From DATBLE01 sp963719325 (lineage in GTDB: Bacteria; Actinomycetota; Thermoleophilia; Gaiellales; Gaiellaceae), in the NCBI GenBank assembly GCA_963719325.1, contig CAVRBW010000009.1, forward strand, positions 1-64,000: a stretch of 64,000 nucleotides of DNA. The letters run 5' to 3'. The translations under genes and the position numbers were made by a program. This document shows positions 24,598-32,160 of this stretch, one piece after another (the first letter of the stretch is position 1; each line of letters begins with the position of its first letter). The notes below the pieces were generated by a model that made no database searches, had not been told where the DNA came from, and saw only the letters and a program-made list of their open reading frames with translations.

Positions 24598-25296
24598 GTG
24601 GAGCGAAAACCTCACCTGGACCATAGCAGCCCGCTTCACGAGACGGTCGCGGTGGTGCTCCAGGTGCGCGAGCGCAAGCTGCAGGTGCTGCTCTGGCGGC
24701 GGGCCCTCGCCCCCTTCTCCGGGCGCTGGGCCCTGCCGGGGGGAACGCTCGACCCGAAGGAGACGCTCGAGCGCTCGATCCGGCGGCACCTGGCGGCCAA
24801 GGTCGACGTGCGCGAGCTCTCCCACCTCGAGCAACTGGAGACGAGCGCGGATCCGCAGGGCGGGCGGGTGACGACCGCCTACCTCGGTCTCGTCCGCACC
24901 GGTCTCGACCCGACAGTGCCCGACGACACGCAATGGCACCCGGTCGACGATCTGCCGCCGACCGCGTTCGGCCACGGCACGTTCACACTCGCCGGCCGCG
25001 ATCGCCTTCGGGCGAAGCTGTCGTACACGAACCTCGGCTTCGCGCTCGCCCCGCCGACGTTCGCGATCTCCGAGCTCCGCGAGCTCTACTCGGCCGCGCT
25101 CGGACACGAGGTCTCGGCGACCAACCTGAAACGTGTCCTCCTCCGGCGGAGCGTGCTCGCCCCGACGGGCGAGCGTCGCGCCCCCGGCCGAACGGGAGGC
25201 CGTCCAGCCGAGGTCTACCGCTTCCGCTCACCCACGCTCGAGATCACCGACCCCTTTGCGGTCCTGCGGCCGCCGGATAGGGTTGCAGCCCGTTGA
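24598..25296 (+). CDS. Nudix-domain protein with winged-helix C-terminus, NrtR-like (232 aa)
   Basis: The N-terminal half has a Nudix fold (VAVVLQVRERKLQVLLWRRA, GRWALPGGTLDPKETLE), but the catalytic box is broken: REUxEExGU reads RRHLAAKV, so hydrolase activity is unlikely. The C-terminal 80 residues are a winged helix (FAISELRELYSAALGHEVSA, NLKRVLLRRSVL, GGRPAEVYRF). This combination is that of NrtR-type repressors that sense ADP-ribose and control NAD metabolism or sugar use. No NAD gene is adjacent, so the target is unknown. GTG start; its TGA overlaps the TTG start of the following membrane protein. Confidence 0.82.
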   Translation: MERKPHLDHSSPLHETVAVVLQVRERKLQVLLWRRALAPFSGRWALPGGTLDPKETLERSIRRHLAAKVDVRELSHLEQLETSADPQGGRVTTAYLGLVRTGLDPTVPDDTQWHPVDDLPPTAFGHGTFTLAGRDRLRAKLSYTNLGFALAPPTFAISELRELYSAALGHEVSATNLKRVLLRRSVLAPTGERRAPGRTGGRPAEVYRFRSPTLEITDPFAVLRPPDRVAAR

Positions 25297-25688
25297 AGAT
25301 CTTCGGCATCGGCGCGCTCGTCGCGGGCAGCATCGCCGTGCTGGCCGGCTTGCTCCTCGCGACGGTGCTGATCGGGCCGATCCTGTTCTGGCTCGCCTGG
25401 AACGTCCTCGACTTCGCGCACGCGGTCGGGCTCCCGGAGCTCGGGTTCTGGGGGATCGTGCTCGCGACGCTCTTCCTCGGGTTCGGACTGGCGGGAAAGC
25501 TGGTCGTGACCGCGATCGTCTTCCTCGCCGATCCCTCGTGGTTCCACGGCGCCGCGCAGATGCACTGGCCCGAGCCCACGTTCAAGAACTTCGTCGCAAT
25601 CGCGCTCCTGGCCGCGATTGCGACCCGTCCGCGCGCATCACGCAAATGGGAGAAGCGCCGGCGCGGGCGCTGCGGCTGGTCAGGCTAG
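25293..25688 (+). CDS. Small membrane protein of unknown function (131 aa)
   Basis: Not recognised. Three hydrophobic segments are visible: residues about 3-25, 28-45 and 52-80, with another short hydrophobic stretch near 97-108 and a very basic tail (RPRASRKWEKRRRGR). The layout suggests an inner-membrane protein with a cytoplasmic C-terminus. Its TTG start overlaps the stop of the NrtR-like gene (TTGA), so the two are translationally coupled. It overlaps the convergent flavodoxin gene by nine bases. Confidence 0.65.
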   Translation: MKIFGIGALVAGSIAVLAGLLLATVLIGPILFWLAWNVLDFAHAVGLPELGFWGIVLATLFLGFGLAGKLVVTAIVFLADPSWFHGAAQMHWPEPTFKNFVAIALLAAIATRPRASRKWEKRRRGRCGWSG

Positions 25689-26180
25689 AACGCCGGCCGT
25701 CTCGAAGCGGTCGGCGAGCTTCACCGCCCAGGAGCGAATCACGTCCCAGTTGCGGACGTCCGCGGCCGCCATCCGGTTGAAGGGGAAAGCGACCTTCGCC
25801 GGGTCGAACGCACCCCCGAAGACCCTGACCTCGAAGGGCTTGATCGGCAGCCGCTTCAGGTTTCGCCTGAGCTGCTGCTCGGACGCGGTCTGATCCTTTG
25901 CCTGGTCGGTGACCGGACCGAGCGCGAAGACCGCGACCGGCACCCGGCGCAGCTCTTCCTCGAAGAGCCGCACGAATCCGCGCGCGTCGCGGTGCCAGCG
26001 GCCGATGTAGATGCCGCCGCCGAGCACGACCCCCCCGTACGGGCTGAGGTCGTCGACCTCTTCGGCAGGGAGCACCTCCACGTTCAGCCGGCGCTCGCGC
26101 AACGTGGCGGCGATCGCCTCCGCAACCTCGGCGGTGGTGCCGTAACGCGATGCATATGCGACCAGAATCGGTCCCGCCAT
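25680..26180 (-). CDS. Flavodoxin-domain protein, HemG-like (166 aa)
   Basis: FMN-binding electron carrier or oxidoreductase of the flavodoxin 5 type, related to HemG protoporphyrinogen oxidase. The phosphate-binding loop of FMN is ILVAYASRYGTTAEVAEAIA, and the family segment GGVVLGGGIYIGRWHRDA follows. The end has RNWDVIRSWAVKLADRF. The ATG at 26180 is preceded by GAGAGGAGG, which settles the start. The haem pathway is not encoded nearby, so the specific partner is not known. Confidence 0.87.
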   Translation of the reverse strand: MAGPILVAYASRYGTTAEVAEAIAATLRERRLNVEVLPAEEVDDLSPYGGVVLGGGIYIGRWHRDARGFVRLFEEELRRVPVAVFALGPVTDQAKDQTASEQQLRRNLKRLPIKPFEVRVFGGAFDPAKVAFPFNRMAAADVRNWDVIRSWAVKLADRFETAGVLA

Positions 26181-26332
26181 GTCGAGCCTCCTCTCGGGTT
26201 GGCGCAGAGTCGCACCGACTCGAGGACGCGCCATCGGGGCGTCGCCGGAACGCTCGTCCGTGGGAACTGCTGACAAAGCGTCCGTAGCGTGATTTGCTCG
26301 ACCCGTACCCGTCTCTCGTCTCGGAGGACACG

Positions 26333-26740
26333 ATGCTCACGGACTTCAAGGCCTTCCTGCTCCGCGGCAACGTCGTCGATCTCGCCGTCGGCGTCGTCAT
26401 CGGCCTCGCCTTCGGCGCCGTCGTCAACTCGCTCGTCGCAGACCTGATCACCCCCGTCATCGCGGCGATCTTCGGGTCGCACGACTTCTCGAGCCTGACG
26501 TTCTCGATCAACGGAAGCGTGTTCCGCTACGGAAGCTTCCTCAACGCCGTGCTGTCGTTCACCCTGGTCGCGACCGCCGTCTTCTTCTTCGTGGTCATGC
26601 CCGTGAATCACCTCGTCCAGCGGGCCCGGAAGGAGCCGACGCCGGACCCGACCACGCGCAAGTGCCCCGAATGCGTCAGCGAGATACCGGTCGACGCCCG
26701 CCGGTGCGCGTTCTGCACGAGCGAGGTCGCCGCCGCGTAG
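26333..26740 (+). CDS. mscL: Large-conductance mechanosensitive channel MscL with zinc-ribbon tail (135 aa)
   Basis: Pentameric emergency valve opened by membrane tension under osmotic downshock. TM1 with the pore constriction is in VVDLAVGVVIGLAFGAVVNS, and TM2 is FTLVATAVFFFVVMPVNHLV. After TM2 the usual cytoplasmic helix is replaced or extended by a compact zinc ribbon, CPECVSEIPVDARRCAFC, with four cysteines in two CxxC pairs. The start is fixed by GGAGGACACG before ATG 26333. It lies between the flavodoxin (divergent) and glgX (convergent). Confidence 0.92.
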   Translation: MLTDFKAFLLRGNVVDLAVGVVIGLAFGAVVNSLVADLITPVIAAIFGSHDFSSLTFSINGSVFRYGSFLNAVLSFTLVATAVFFFVVMPVNHLVQRARKEPTPDPTTRKCPECVSEIPVDARRCAFCTSEVAAA

Positions 26741-26749
26741 TCCGGCAGA

Positions 26750-28864
26750 TCAGACCCTGCGGAGGAGCGCGATCGAGCGGCTCTCGACCTCGAGCTCGCC
26801 GCGAGCCGGCCAGGAGCGCTCGCCGTCGGTCCACTCCGGCTCGGCGGTCGAGAGCTCGAGCTGCCACTGCTGGCCGAACCGCCGTGGCGGCAACAGGAAC
26901 GTGACCGGCTGGTCGTGGGCGTTGAACAGCAGGAGGAAGGTCGAGTCGCCCACCGGCTCGCCGTCCAACGTCCGCGCCGGGATCTCTTCGCCGTTCAGGA
27001 GGAGCCCGACCGTGCGCAGATCGCCGTCGCCCCAGTCGCGCCGGGTCATCTTGCGGCCGTCCGGCCGGAACCACCAGCTGTCGGGCAGGCCGGAGCCCTG
27101 AGGCGCGGTGCCGGTCAGGAACTGCGTCCGCCGGAACACCGGATGGGCGAGCCGGAAGCGGATCAGGCGCCGGGTGAACTCGAGCAACCGCCGTTGCCGG
27201 TCGCCGAGATCCCAGTCGAACCAGCTGATCTCGTTGTCCTGGCAGTACGCGTTGTTGTTGCCGCCCTGCGTGCGACCGAGCTCGTCTCCGCCGAGCAGCA
27301 TCGGCACGCCCTGCGAGAGGCACAGCGTCGTCAGGAGGTTGCGGAGCTGGCGGTCGCGCACGGTGTTGATCCCTGGGTCGTCGGTCGGCCCCTCGACGCC
27401 GTGGTTCCAGCTGCGGTTGTCGTCGCTCCCGTCACGGTTGTCCTCACCGTTTGCCTCGTTGTGCTTCTGGTCGTAGGAGACGAGGTCGGCGACGGTGAAG
27501 CCGTCGTGCGCGGTGACGAAGTTGATCGAGGCGAACGGCCGCCGACCGTCCGACTGGTACAGGTCGCTCGAGCCGGTGAACCGCTGGGCGAACTCGCCGA
27601 GCCCGGCCGCGCCGCGCCAGAAGTCGCGGACGGAGTCGCGGTACATGCCGTTCCACTCGGTCCAGAGGATCGGGAAGTTGCCGACCTGGTAGCCCCCCGG
27701 GCCGACGTCCCACGGCTCTGCGATCAACTTGACCTGTGAGAGAACGGGGTCCTGGTGGATGACGTCGAAGAACGCCGACAGTCGGTCGACGTCGTAGAAC
27801 TCCCGCGCGAGCGCCGACGCCAGGTCGAAGCGAAACCCGTCGACGTGACAGTCGACCGCCCAGTAGCGGAGCGAGTCCATGATCAACCGGAGCACGCTCG
27901 GGTGCACGGGGTTGAGGCTGTTTCCCGTGCCCGTGAAGTCCATGTAGTAGCGCCGCTCGTCCGGTACCAGTCGGTAGTAGGAGGCGTTGTCCACGCCTCT
28001 GAACGAGAGCATCGGGCCGAGGTGGTTGCCCTCTGCGGTGTGGTTGTAGACGACGTCGAGGATCACCTCGATCCCGGCGCGATGGAGCGCCTTGACCATC
28101 CCCTTGAACTCCCGGATCTGCTCGCCGCGCTTGCCCGTCGCGGCGTAGAGCGCGTGCGGCGCGAGGTAGCCGATCGAGCTGTAGCCCCAGTAGTTGGTCA
28201 GGCCGCTATCGACCAGGTGGTGCTCGTCGATGATGTGGTGCACGGGAAGGAGCTCGACCGCGGTCACGCCGAGCGAGGTGAGGTGCGCGATCGCCGCCTC
28301 CGAGGCGAGCCCCGCGTAGGTGCCGCGCAGGTCCTCGCGGACGCCTGGATGCCGGATCGTGAAGCCCTTCACGTGCACCTCGTAGATCACGGTGTCGTGC
28401 CACGGGGTGCGGAGGTGCTCGTCGCCTTCCCAGTCGAAGACGGGGTCGATCACGATGCATTTCGGGATCGCGAGCGCGTCGTCTTCGTCGTCGACCTCGA
28501 GGTCGGCGTCCTCTCCGCCCGGCACGTACGGAAGCGTGCTCGCCGCATCCCAGTCCACCCCGCCTTCGATCGCCTTCGCGTACGGGTCGATCAGGAGCTT
28601 GTGGGGGTTGAAACGGTGGCCCTGCTCCGGCGCCCAGGGCCCGTGGACGCGGTAGGCATACCGCTGGCCCGGGCCGATGTCGGGGAGGTAGCAATGCCAG
28701 TTGTAGGCCGTACGCTCGGCGAGCGGGACGCTGGTCTCGTTGTCGTGCTCGTCGAACAGGCAGAGCTCGACGTGCTCCGCCCCTTCGGAGAACAGCGAGA
28801 AGTTCGTGCCGGCGCCGTCCCACGTCGCGCCGAGCGGGAACGGCGCCCCCGGCCAGACCTTCAC
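26750..28864 (-). CDS. glgX: Glycogen debranching enzyme GlgX (704 aa)
   Basis: GH13 isoamylase-type enzyme that cleaves alpha-1,6 branches of glycogen or limit dextrins. N-terminal carbohydrate-binding module (VWPGAPFPLGATWDGAGTNF), then the catalytic barrel: DVVYNHTAEGN (region I), HVDGFRFDLASAL with the nucleophile aspartate, LIAEPWDVGPGGY with the acid glutamate, and NFVTAHDGFTVADLVSY. Length is normal. The GTG start overlaps the stop of treZ (GTGA), so it is the last gene of an MFS-treZ-glgX series. It may supply malto-oligosaccharides for the GlgE and MalQ reactions nearby. Confidence 0.93.
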   Translation of the reverse strand: MKVWPGAPFPLGATWDGAGTNFSLFSEGAEHVELCLFDEHDNETSVPLAERTAYNWHCYLPDIGPGQRYAYRVHGPWAPEQGHRFNPHKLLIDPYAKAIEGGVDWDAASTLPYVPGGEDADLEVDDEDDALAIPKCIVIDPVFDWEGDEHLRTPWHDTVIYEVHVKGFTIRHPGVREDLRGTYAGLASEAAIAHLTSLGVTAVELLPVHHIIDEHHLVDSGLTNYWGYSSIGYLAPHALYAATGKRGEQIREFKGMVKALHRAGIEVILDVVYNHTAEGNHLGPMLSFRGVDNASYYRLVPDERRYYMDFTGTGNSLNPVHPSVLRLIMDSLRYWAVDCHVDGFRFDLASALAREFYDVDRLSAFFDVIHQDPVLSQVKLIAEPWDVGPGGYQVGNFPILWTEWNGMYRDSVRDFWRGAAGLGEFAQRFTGSSDLYQSDGRRPFASINFVTAHDGFTVADLVSYDQKHNEANGEDNRDGSDDNRSWNHGVEGPTDDPGINTVRDRQLRNLLTTLCLSQGVPMLLGGDELGRTQGGNNNAYCQDNEISWFDWDLGDRQRRLLEFTRRLIRFRLAHPVFRRTQFLTGTAPQGSGLPDSWWFRPDGRKMTRRDWGDGDLRTVGLLLNGEEIPARTLDGEPVGDSTFLLLFNAHDQPVTFLLPPRRFGQQWQLELSTAEPEWTDGERSWPARGELEVESRSIALLRRV

Positions 28865-30354
28865 GCGCGCAGCTCCAGGGTCTTCGCCCCGAAGTCGACG
28901 ACCAGCACGGCATCGCCGCGCCGCATGGTCAGCACCTGTCCGCCCGCCTCGACGTGCACCTCGCGCGGCAGCCTACGTCGCAGCGCGATCAGCCTGCGGT
29001 AGTGATCCCGCGCACCTGGCCGCTCCACCCGGGAGAGCTTCGAGCGGCGGAAGGCCTCGGGATCCTGCGGATCGGGGACGTCGTCGCGCGAAAACCCCGT
29101 GAAGGCCGCGAACTCGCGCCTGCGCCCCTCGCGCGCCGCGGTCGCAACCCGCGGATCGACATGGTCGGTGAAGAAGAGGAACGGATTCGCCTCGCCGTAT
29201 TCCTCTCCCATGAACACCAGCGGCGTCTGGGACGCAAAGAGCACGACCGCGGAGGCGAGCCGGAGGAGCTCGGGGGCGAGCCGGTCGCCGAACGCCCGGT
29301 TTCCGACCTGGTCGTGGTCCTGCGCACAGACGACGTGGGCGAACGCCGGGCTACGGGCAAGCTCGCGGGCCACGTCCGCGGCCAGACCGTACGGGGCGTA
29401 GTAGCCGTCACGCTCCCCCGTCAGCGCCGCGTGGAGCGAGTGGTGGAGGCCGTCGGCCCAGCGAGCGTCATGCCCCCAGTCGAGCAGCGGACGGTCGTCG
29501 TCGATCGACGTCTCGGACACGAGGAGCGCGCCAGGAGCGGCGGCCCGAACGCGGTCGGCCAGCTCGGCCATGATGTGGCGGGGCGAGTCGTCCACGATCG
29601 CCTGCACTGCGTCGAGCCGGAGTCCGTCGATGCCGTACTCGCAAAGCCACATCAGCGCGTTCTGGATCACCCACTCGCGCACGCCGCGCTGCGAGAAGTC
29701 GAAGCCGCCGCCCCAGATGGTTCCACGGCCGCCGCCCAGATAGGGAGCAAACGCTCCGAGTGCGCCGGCGCCTGGCCCGGCATGGTTGTAGACGACGTCG
29801 AGGATCACCCCGAGCCCCTCGCGATGAGCGGCCTCGACGAACCTGCCCAGCCCTGCGGGGCCGCCGTAGGCAGGGTGCGGCGCGTACGGGTAGAGGCCGT
29901 CGTATCCCCAGCCGCGTGCGCCGGGGAAGGTCGCCGCCGGCATCAGCTCGACTGCGGTGATCCCGAGCACGCGGAGCGGCGCCAGATGCGGGATGGCGCC
30001 GTCGAACGTGCCCTCCTCCGAGAAGGCGCCGACGTGCAGCTCGTAGATCACGAGCTCTTCGAGCGGAAGCCCGAGACGGACGGTGCGTGGCACGTCGACG
30101 ATCTGCGACGGCCCTGCGACCCCATGCGGTTGAAAGCGCGAGCACGGGTCCGGCAGCTCCCGGGCCTCGTCGAGCACGTAGACGTAGTCGTCCCCGGCTC
30201 GTGCGCGCAGCTCACCCGCGAAGACGCCGTCCTCGGCAGCCTCGAGCTCGTGACTCTCCCCGCCGATCCGCACGTCGACGCGGTCGGCTCGTGGCGCCCA
30301 GACCCGGAACGAGGCGGTCCCGTCGCGGCGGGGAATCGCTCCGAGCGACGTCAC
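28861..30354 (-). CDS. treZ: Malto-oligosyltrehalose trehalohydrolase TreZ (497 aa)
   Basis: GH13 enzyme that releases trehalose from maltooligosyl-trehalose. The sequence begins with an N-terminal beta domain (FRVWAPRADRVDVRIGG), then LEELVIYELHVGAFSEEGTF, GVILDVVYNHAGPGAG, the nucleophile in GIDGLRLDAVQAI, the acid in GALLVSETSIDDDRPLLD, and CAQDHDQVGNRAFG. It is shorter than most TreZ proteins (about 570-600), with a reduced C-terminal region. GTG 30354 overlaps the MFS stop (GTGA). The frame stays open upstream into the MFS gene, but that is antisense-like coding and not part of this protein. TreY, its usual partner, is not in this window. Confidence 0.9.
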   Translation of the reverse strand: MTSLGAIPRRDGTASFRVWAPRADRVDVRIGGESHELEAAEDGVFAGELRARAGDDYVYVLDEARELPDPCSRFQPHGVAGPSQIVDVPRTVRLGLPLEELVIYELHVGAFSEEGTFDGAIPHLAPLRVLGITAVELMPAATFPGARGWGYDGLYPYAPHPAYGGPAGLGRFVEAAHREGLGVILDVVYNHAGPGAGALGAFAPYLGGGRGTIWGGGFDFSQRGVREWVIQNALMWLCEYGIDGLRLDAVQAIVDDSPRHIMAELADRVRAAAPGALLVSETSIDDDRPLLDWGHDARWADGLHHSLHAALTGERDGYYAPYGLAADVARELARSPAFAHVVCAQDHDQVGNRAFGDRLAPELLRLASAVVLFASQTPLVFMGEEYGEANPFLFFTDHVDPRVATAAREGRRREFAAFTGFSRDDVPDPQDPEAFRRSKLSRVERPGARDHYRRLIALRRRLPREVHVEAGGQVLTMRRGDAVLVVDFGAKTLELRA

Positions 30355-31586
30355 ACGCCGACGGAGGGAAGGGGCTCCCTGCGGCGGTGTGCAGCGCCGC
30401 GCACGGCTGCGGCTCCGCAGGCGGCCGCGGCGATCGAGACGGCCGCGAAGAAGTACCACGCGGCATCGTCGCCGTACGCGCCGCGAAGCTGAAGCCCGAT
30501 GAAGGGGCCGAGCGCAAAGCCGACTCCCGCCGTGCTGCCGAAGGCGCCCATGTAGGCGCCGCGCACATCCTCGGGCGCGAGCCGGGCGACGATGGCTTGC
30601 GAGGTCGGCACCCAGAGCATCTCGCCGACGACGAAGACCAGGATCACGAGAACGAACATCGCCGCCGACCCGCTGAGCAGCAGGAACAGGAATGAGCCGC
30701 CCATCAGCAGCATCGCCGTGACGAGCTTCGGCCCGGCGGGAAACGCAGAGGTCCGCCGCGTCACGCGCAGCTGGAAGAGCGTCACCAGAGCCGGATTCAG
30801 GATCACAATGAATCCCCAGGTCGACGGCGCGATCCTGTGCGTGTCGACAGCCGAGATCGGCAGAACCGTCTCGAAGGCGACGTAGGTGAGATACGCGAGC
30901 GCGCCCGAGAGCAGGAAGAACAGGAACGCCTGGTCGCGCCGGATGACCCCGAACGAGCCGCGCGTCGGCGGCTCCGCGGGCGTGAAGGCGCCGCGGCGCG
31001 GCAGGTAACGGTAGGCGATCGTCCAGCCGGCGAGCGAGATCAGCGAGACACCGACCCACAGGACCGGCCAGTGCCGACCGATCAGCAGCAGACCGGCGAC
31101 CGGCGGACCGAAGGTGACGCCGAGGTTCGAGGCGATCCGAACGGACGCGTAGGCCGCTTCGTGGCGCTCGGGCGGGACGAGGTCGGCGACCATCGCCTGG
31201 TCGGCACCCTGGCCGATCGAGCCGAGGGCAGCGCCCAGCGACACGAGCGCGATCGCGAGGACGACGTGATGCCCGACGAAGATGTAGCCGAGGATCACGA
31301 CGGACTGAAGGCTCCAGCCGAGGAGGATCAAGGGCCGGCGACCGACGTGGTCGGAGGCGTGCCCGCCCAAGTAGCCGGCGATCGCGGAGGCAACGGCGCC
31401 GATCAGGAAGCCGACGCCGAGCTCTCTCGAGGTCGCGCCGACGTGCTGGAGCGCCCAGATCCCGACGAAGGTCCACGCGGCCGAGAAACCGGCGGACTCG
31501 ACCAGCGACACCGCGAGCACCGGCCGCAACGCGCGATCGACCTCGTCGCCCCAGACGAGGCGAAAGAGCCTGGCAAAGAGACCCAC
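30351..31586 (-). CDS. MFS transporter (411 aa)
   Basis: Twelve-helix major facilitator superfamily protein. The first helices contain SLVESAGFSAAWTFVGIWAL, the motif A region is YLGGHASDHVGRRPLIL, and a long cytoplasmic loop precedes helix 7 (FTPAEPPTRGSFGVIRRDQA). The family is generic; the genetic link to treZ and glgX, with the stop overlapping the treZ start, suggests sugar or oligosaccharide transport, but this is inference. GTG start at 31586. Confidence 0.86.
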   Translation of the reverse strand: MGLFARLFRLVWGDEVDRALRPVLAVSLVESAGFSAAWTFVGIWALQHVGATSRELGVGFLIGAVASAIAGYLGGHASDHVGRRPLILLGWSLQSVVILGYIFVGHHVVLAIALVSLGAALGSIGQGADQAMVADLVPPERHEAAYASVRIASNLGVTFGPPVAGLLLIGRHWPVLWVGVSLISLAGWTIAYRYLPRRGAFTPAEPPTRGSFGVIRRDQAFLFFLLSGALAYLTYVAFETVLPISAVDTHRIAPSTWGFIVILNPALVTLFQLRVTRRTSAFPAGPKLVTAMLLMGGSFLFLLLSGSAAMFVLVILVFVVGEMLWVPTSQAIVARLAPEDVRGAYMGAFGSTAGVGFALGPFIGLQLRGAYGDDAAWYFFAAVSIAAAACGAAAVRGAAHRRREPLPSVGV

Positions 31587-31730
31587 AGCCTCAGGCTATC
31601 CACGCGCCACTCGTCCGCCGGGCGCGGCACCGCTGGCTCTGCGCCAGGTTTGTAAACATCGGTAGATCGCTACGTTGTGCGGTCGACCTCGAACGAGGAC
31701 GATCGGAAAGCGGGCTCCCGCGGGCGCGTA

Positions 31731-31772
31731 GCGAGCCGGCCGGGGGCCAAGCGGCGCCCTCGGCCGGCTCGC
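31731..31772. repeat. 17-bp hairpin upstream of the channel-like gene
   Basis: Inverted repeat from 31731-31747 to 31756-31772 with one G-T wobble and an eight-base loop (CAAGCGGC). The outer arm reads GCGAGCCGGCCG. It lies in the 229-base gap between the MFS start and the small channel-like gene, which otherwise shows only an AT-richer stretch near 31650-31676 that could be a promoter. Confidence 0.6.
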
Positions 31773-31815
31773 GTACGGCGACGCAGCCGTCCGCCGCGCG
31801 CGCGAGACTCGGGTC

Positions 31816-32160
31816 GTGTTGCGGGAGGAGCTGAGCCGGCTCGGCGGTTGGGAGGAGCGGCACAGGCGGCTCGTCGCCCGCGTGACGATCGCGCTGGGGC
31901 TCACGGTCGTGGTCGACGTCGTCGGCGCGCTGCTCGTCTGGCATTTCGAGCGGCATGCAAGCGGGACTCAGATCCACGACCTCGGCGATGCGTTCTTCTT
32001 CTCGACCGTCCAGCTGCTGACGATCTCGTCCCAGCTTGCGAACCCGTTCACCGCGGCCGGCCGGATCGTCGACGTCGTGCTCGAAGCCTGGGCGCTCATG
32101 GTCGTCACCGCGCTCGCCGGCTCGTTCGCCGCCTTCTTCGTCGGCGGCGATCGCGACTAG
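31816..32160 (+). CDS. Two-helix ion-channel-like membrane protein (114 aa)
   Basis: Resembles the TM-pore-TM unit of the bacterial potassium channel family: helix 1 VTIALGLTVVVDVVGALLVW, a re-entrant-like segment FFFSTVQLLTISSQLANPF, and helix 2 ALMVVTALAGSFAAFFVGG. The selectivity filter TxGYG is absent and is replaced by TISSQLANP, so potassium selectivity is not expected. Such filterless forms occur in actinobacteria and their role is unknown. GTG start at 31816, with a TTG directly after it. It ends four bases into a shared CTAG with the convergent glgB. Confidence 0.65.
   Translation: MLREELSRLGGWEERHRRLVARVTIALGLTVVVDVVGALLVWHFERHASGTQIHDLGDAFFFSTVQLLTISSQLANPFTAAGRIVDVVLEAWALMVVTALAGSFAAFFVGGDRD

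Noticed and set aside
28861..31476. TreZ as an 871-codon fusion
   Set aside because: The extension is a shadow of the MFS gene; the GTG at 30354 overlaps that gene's stop.
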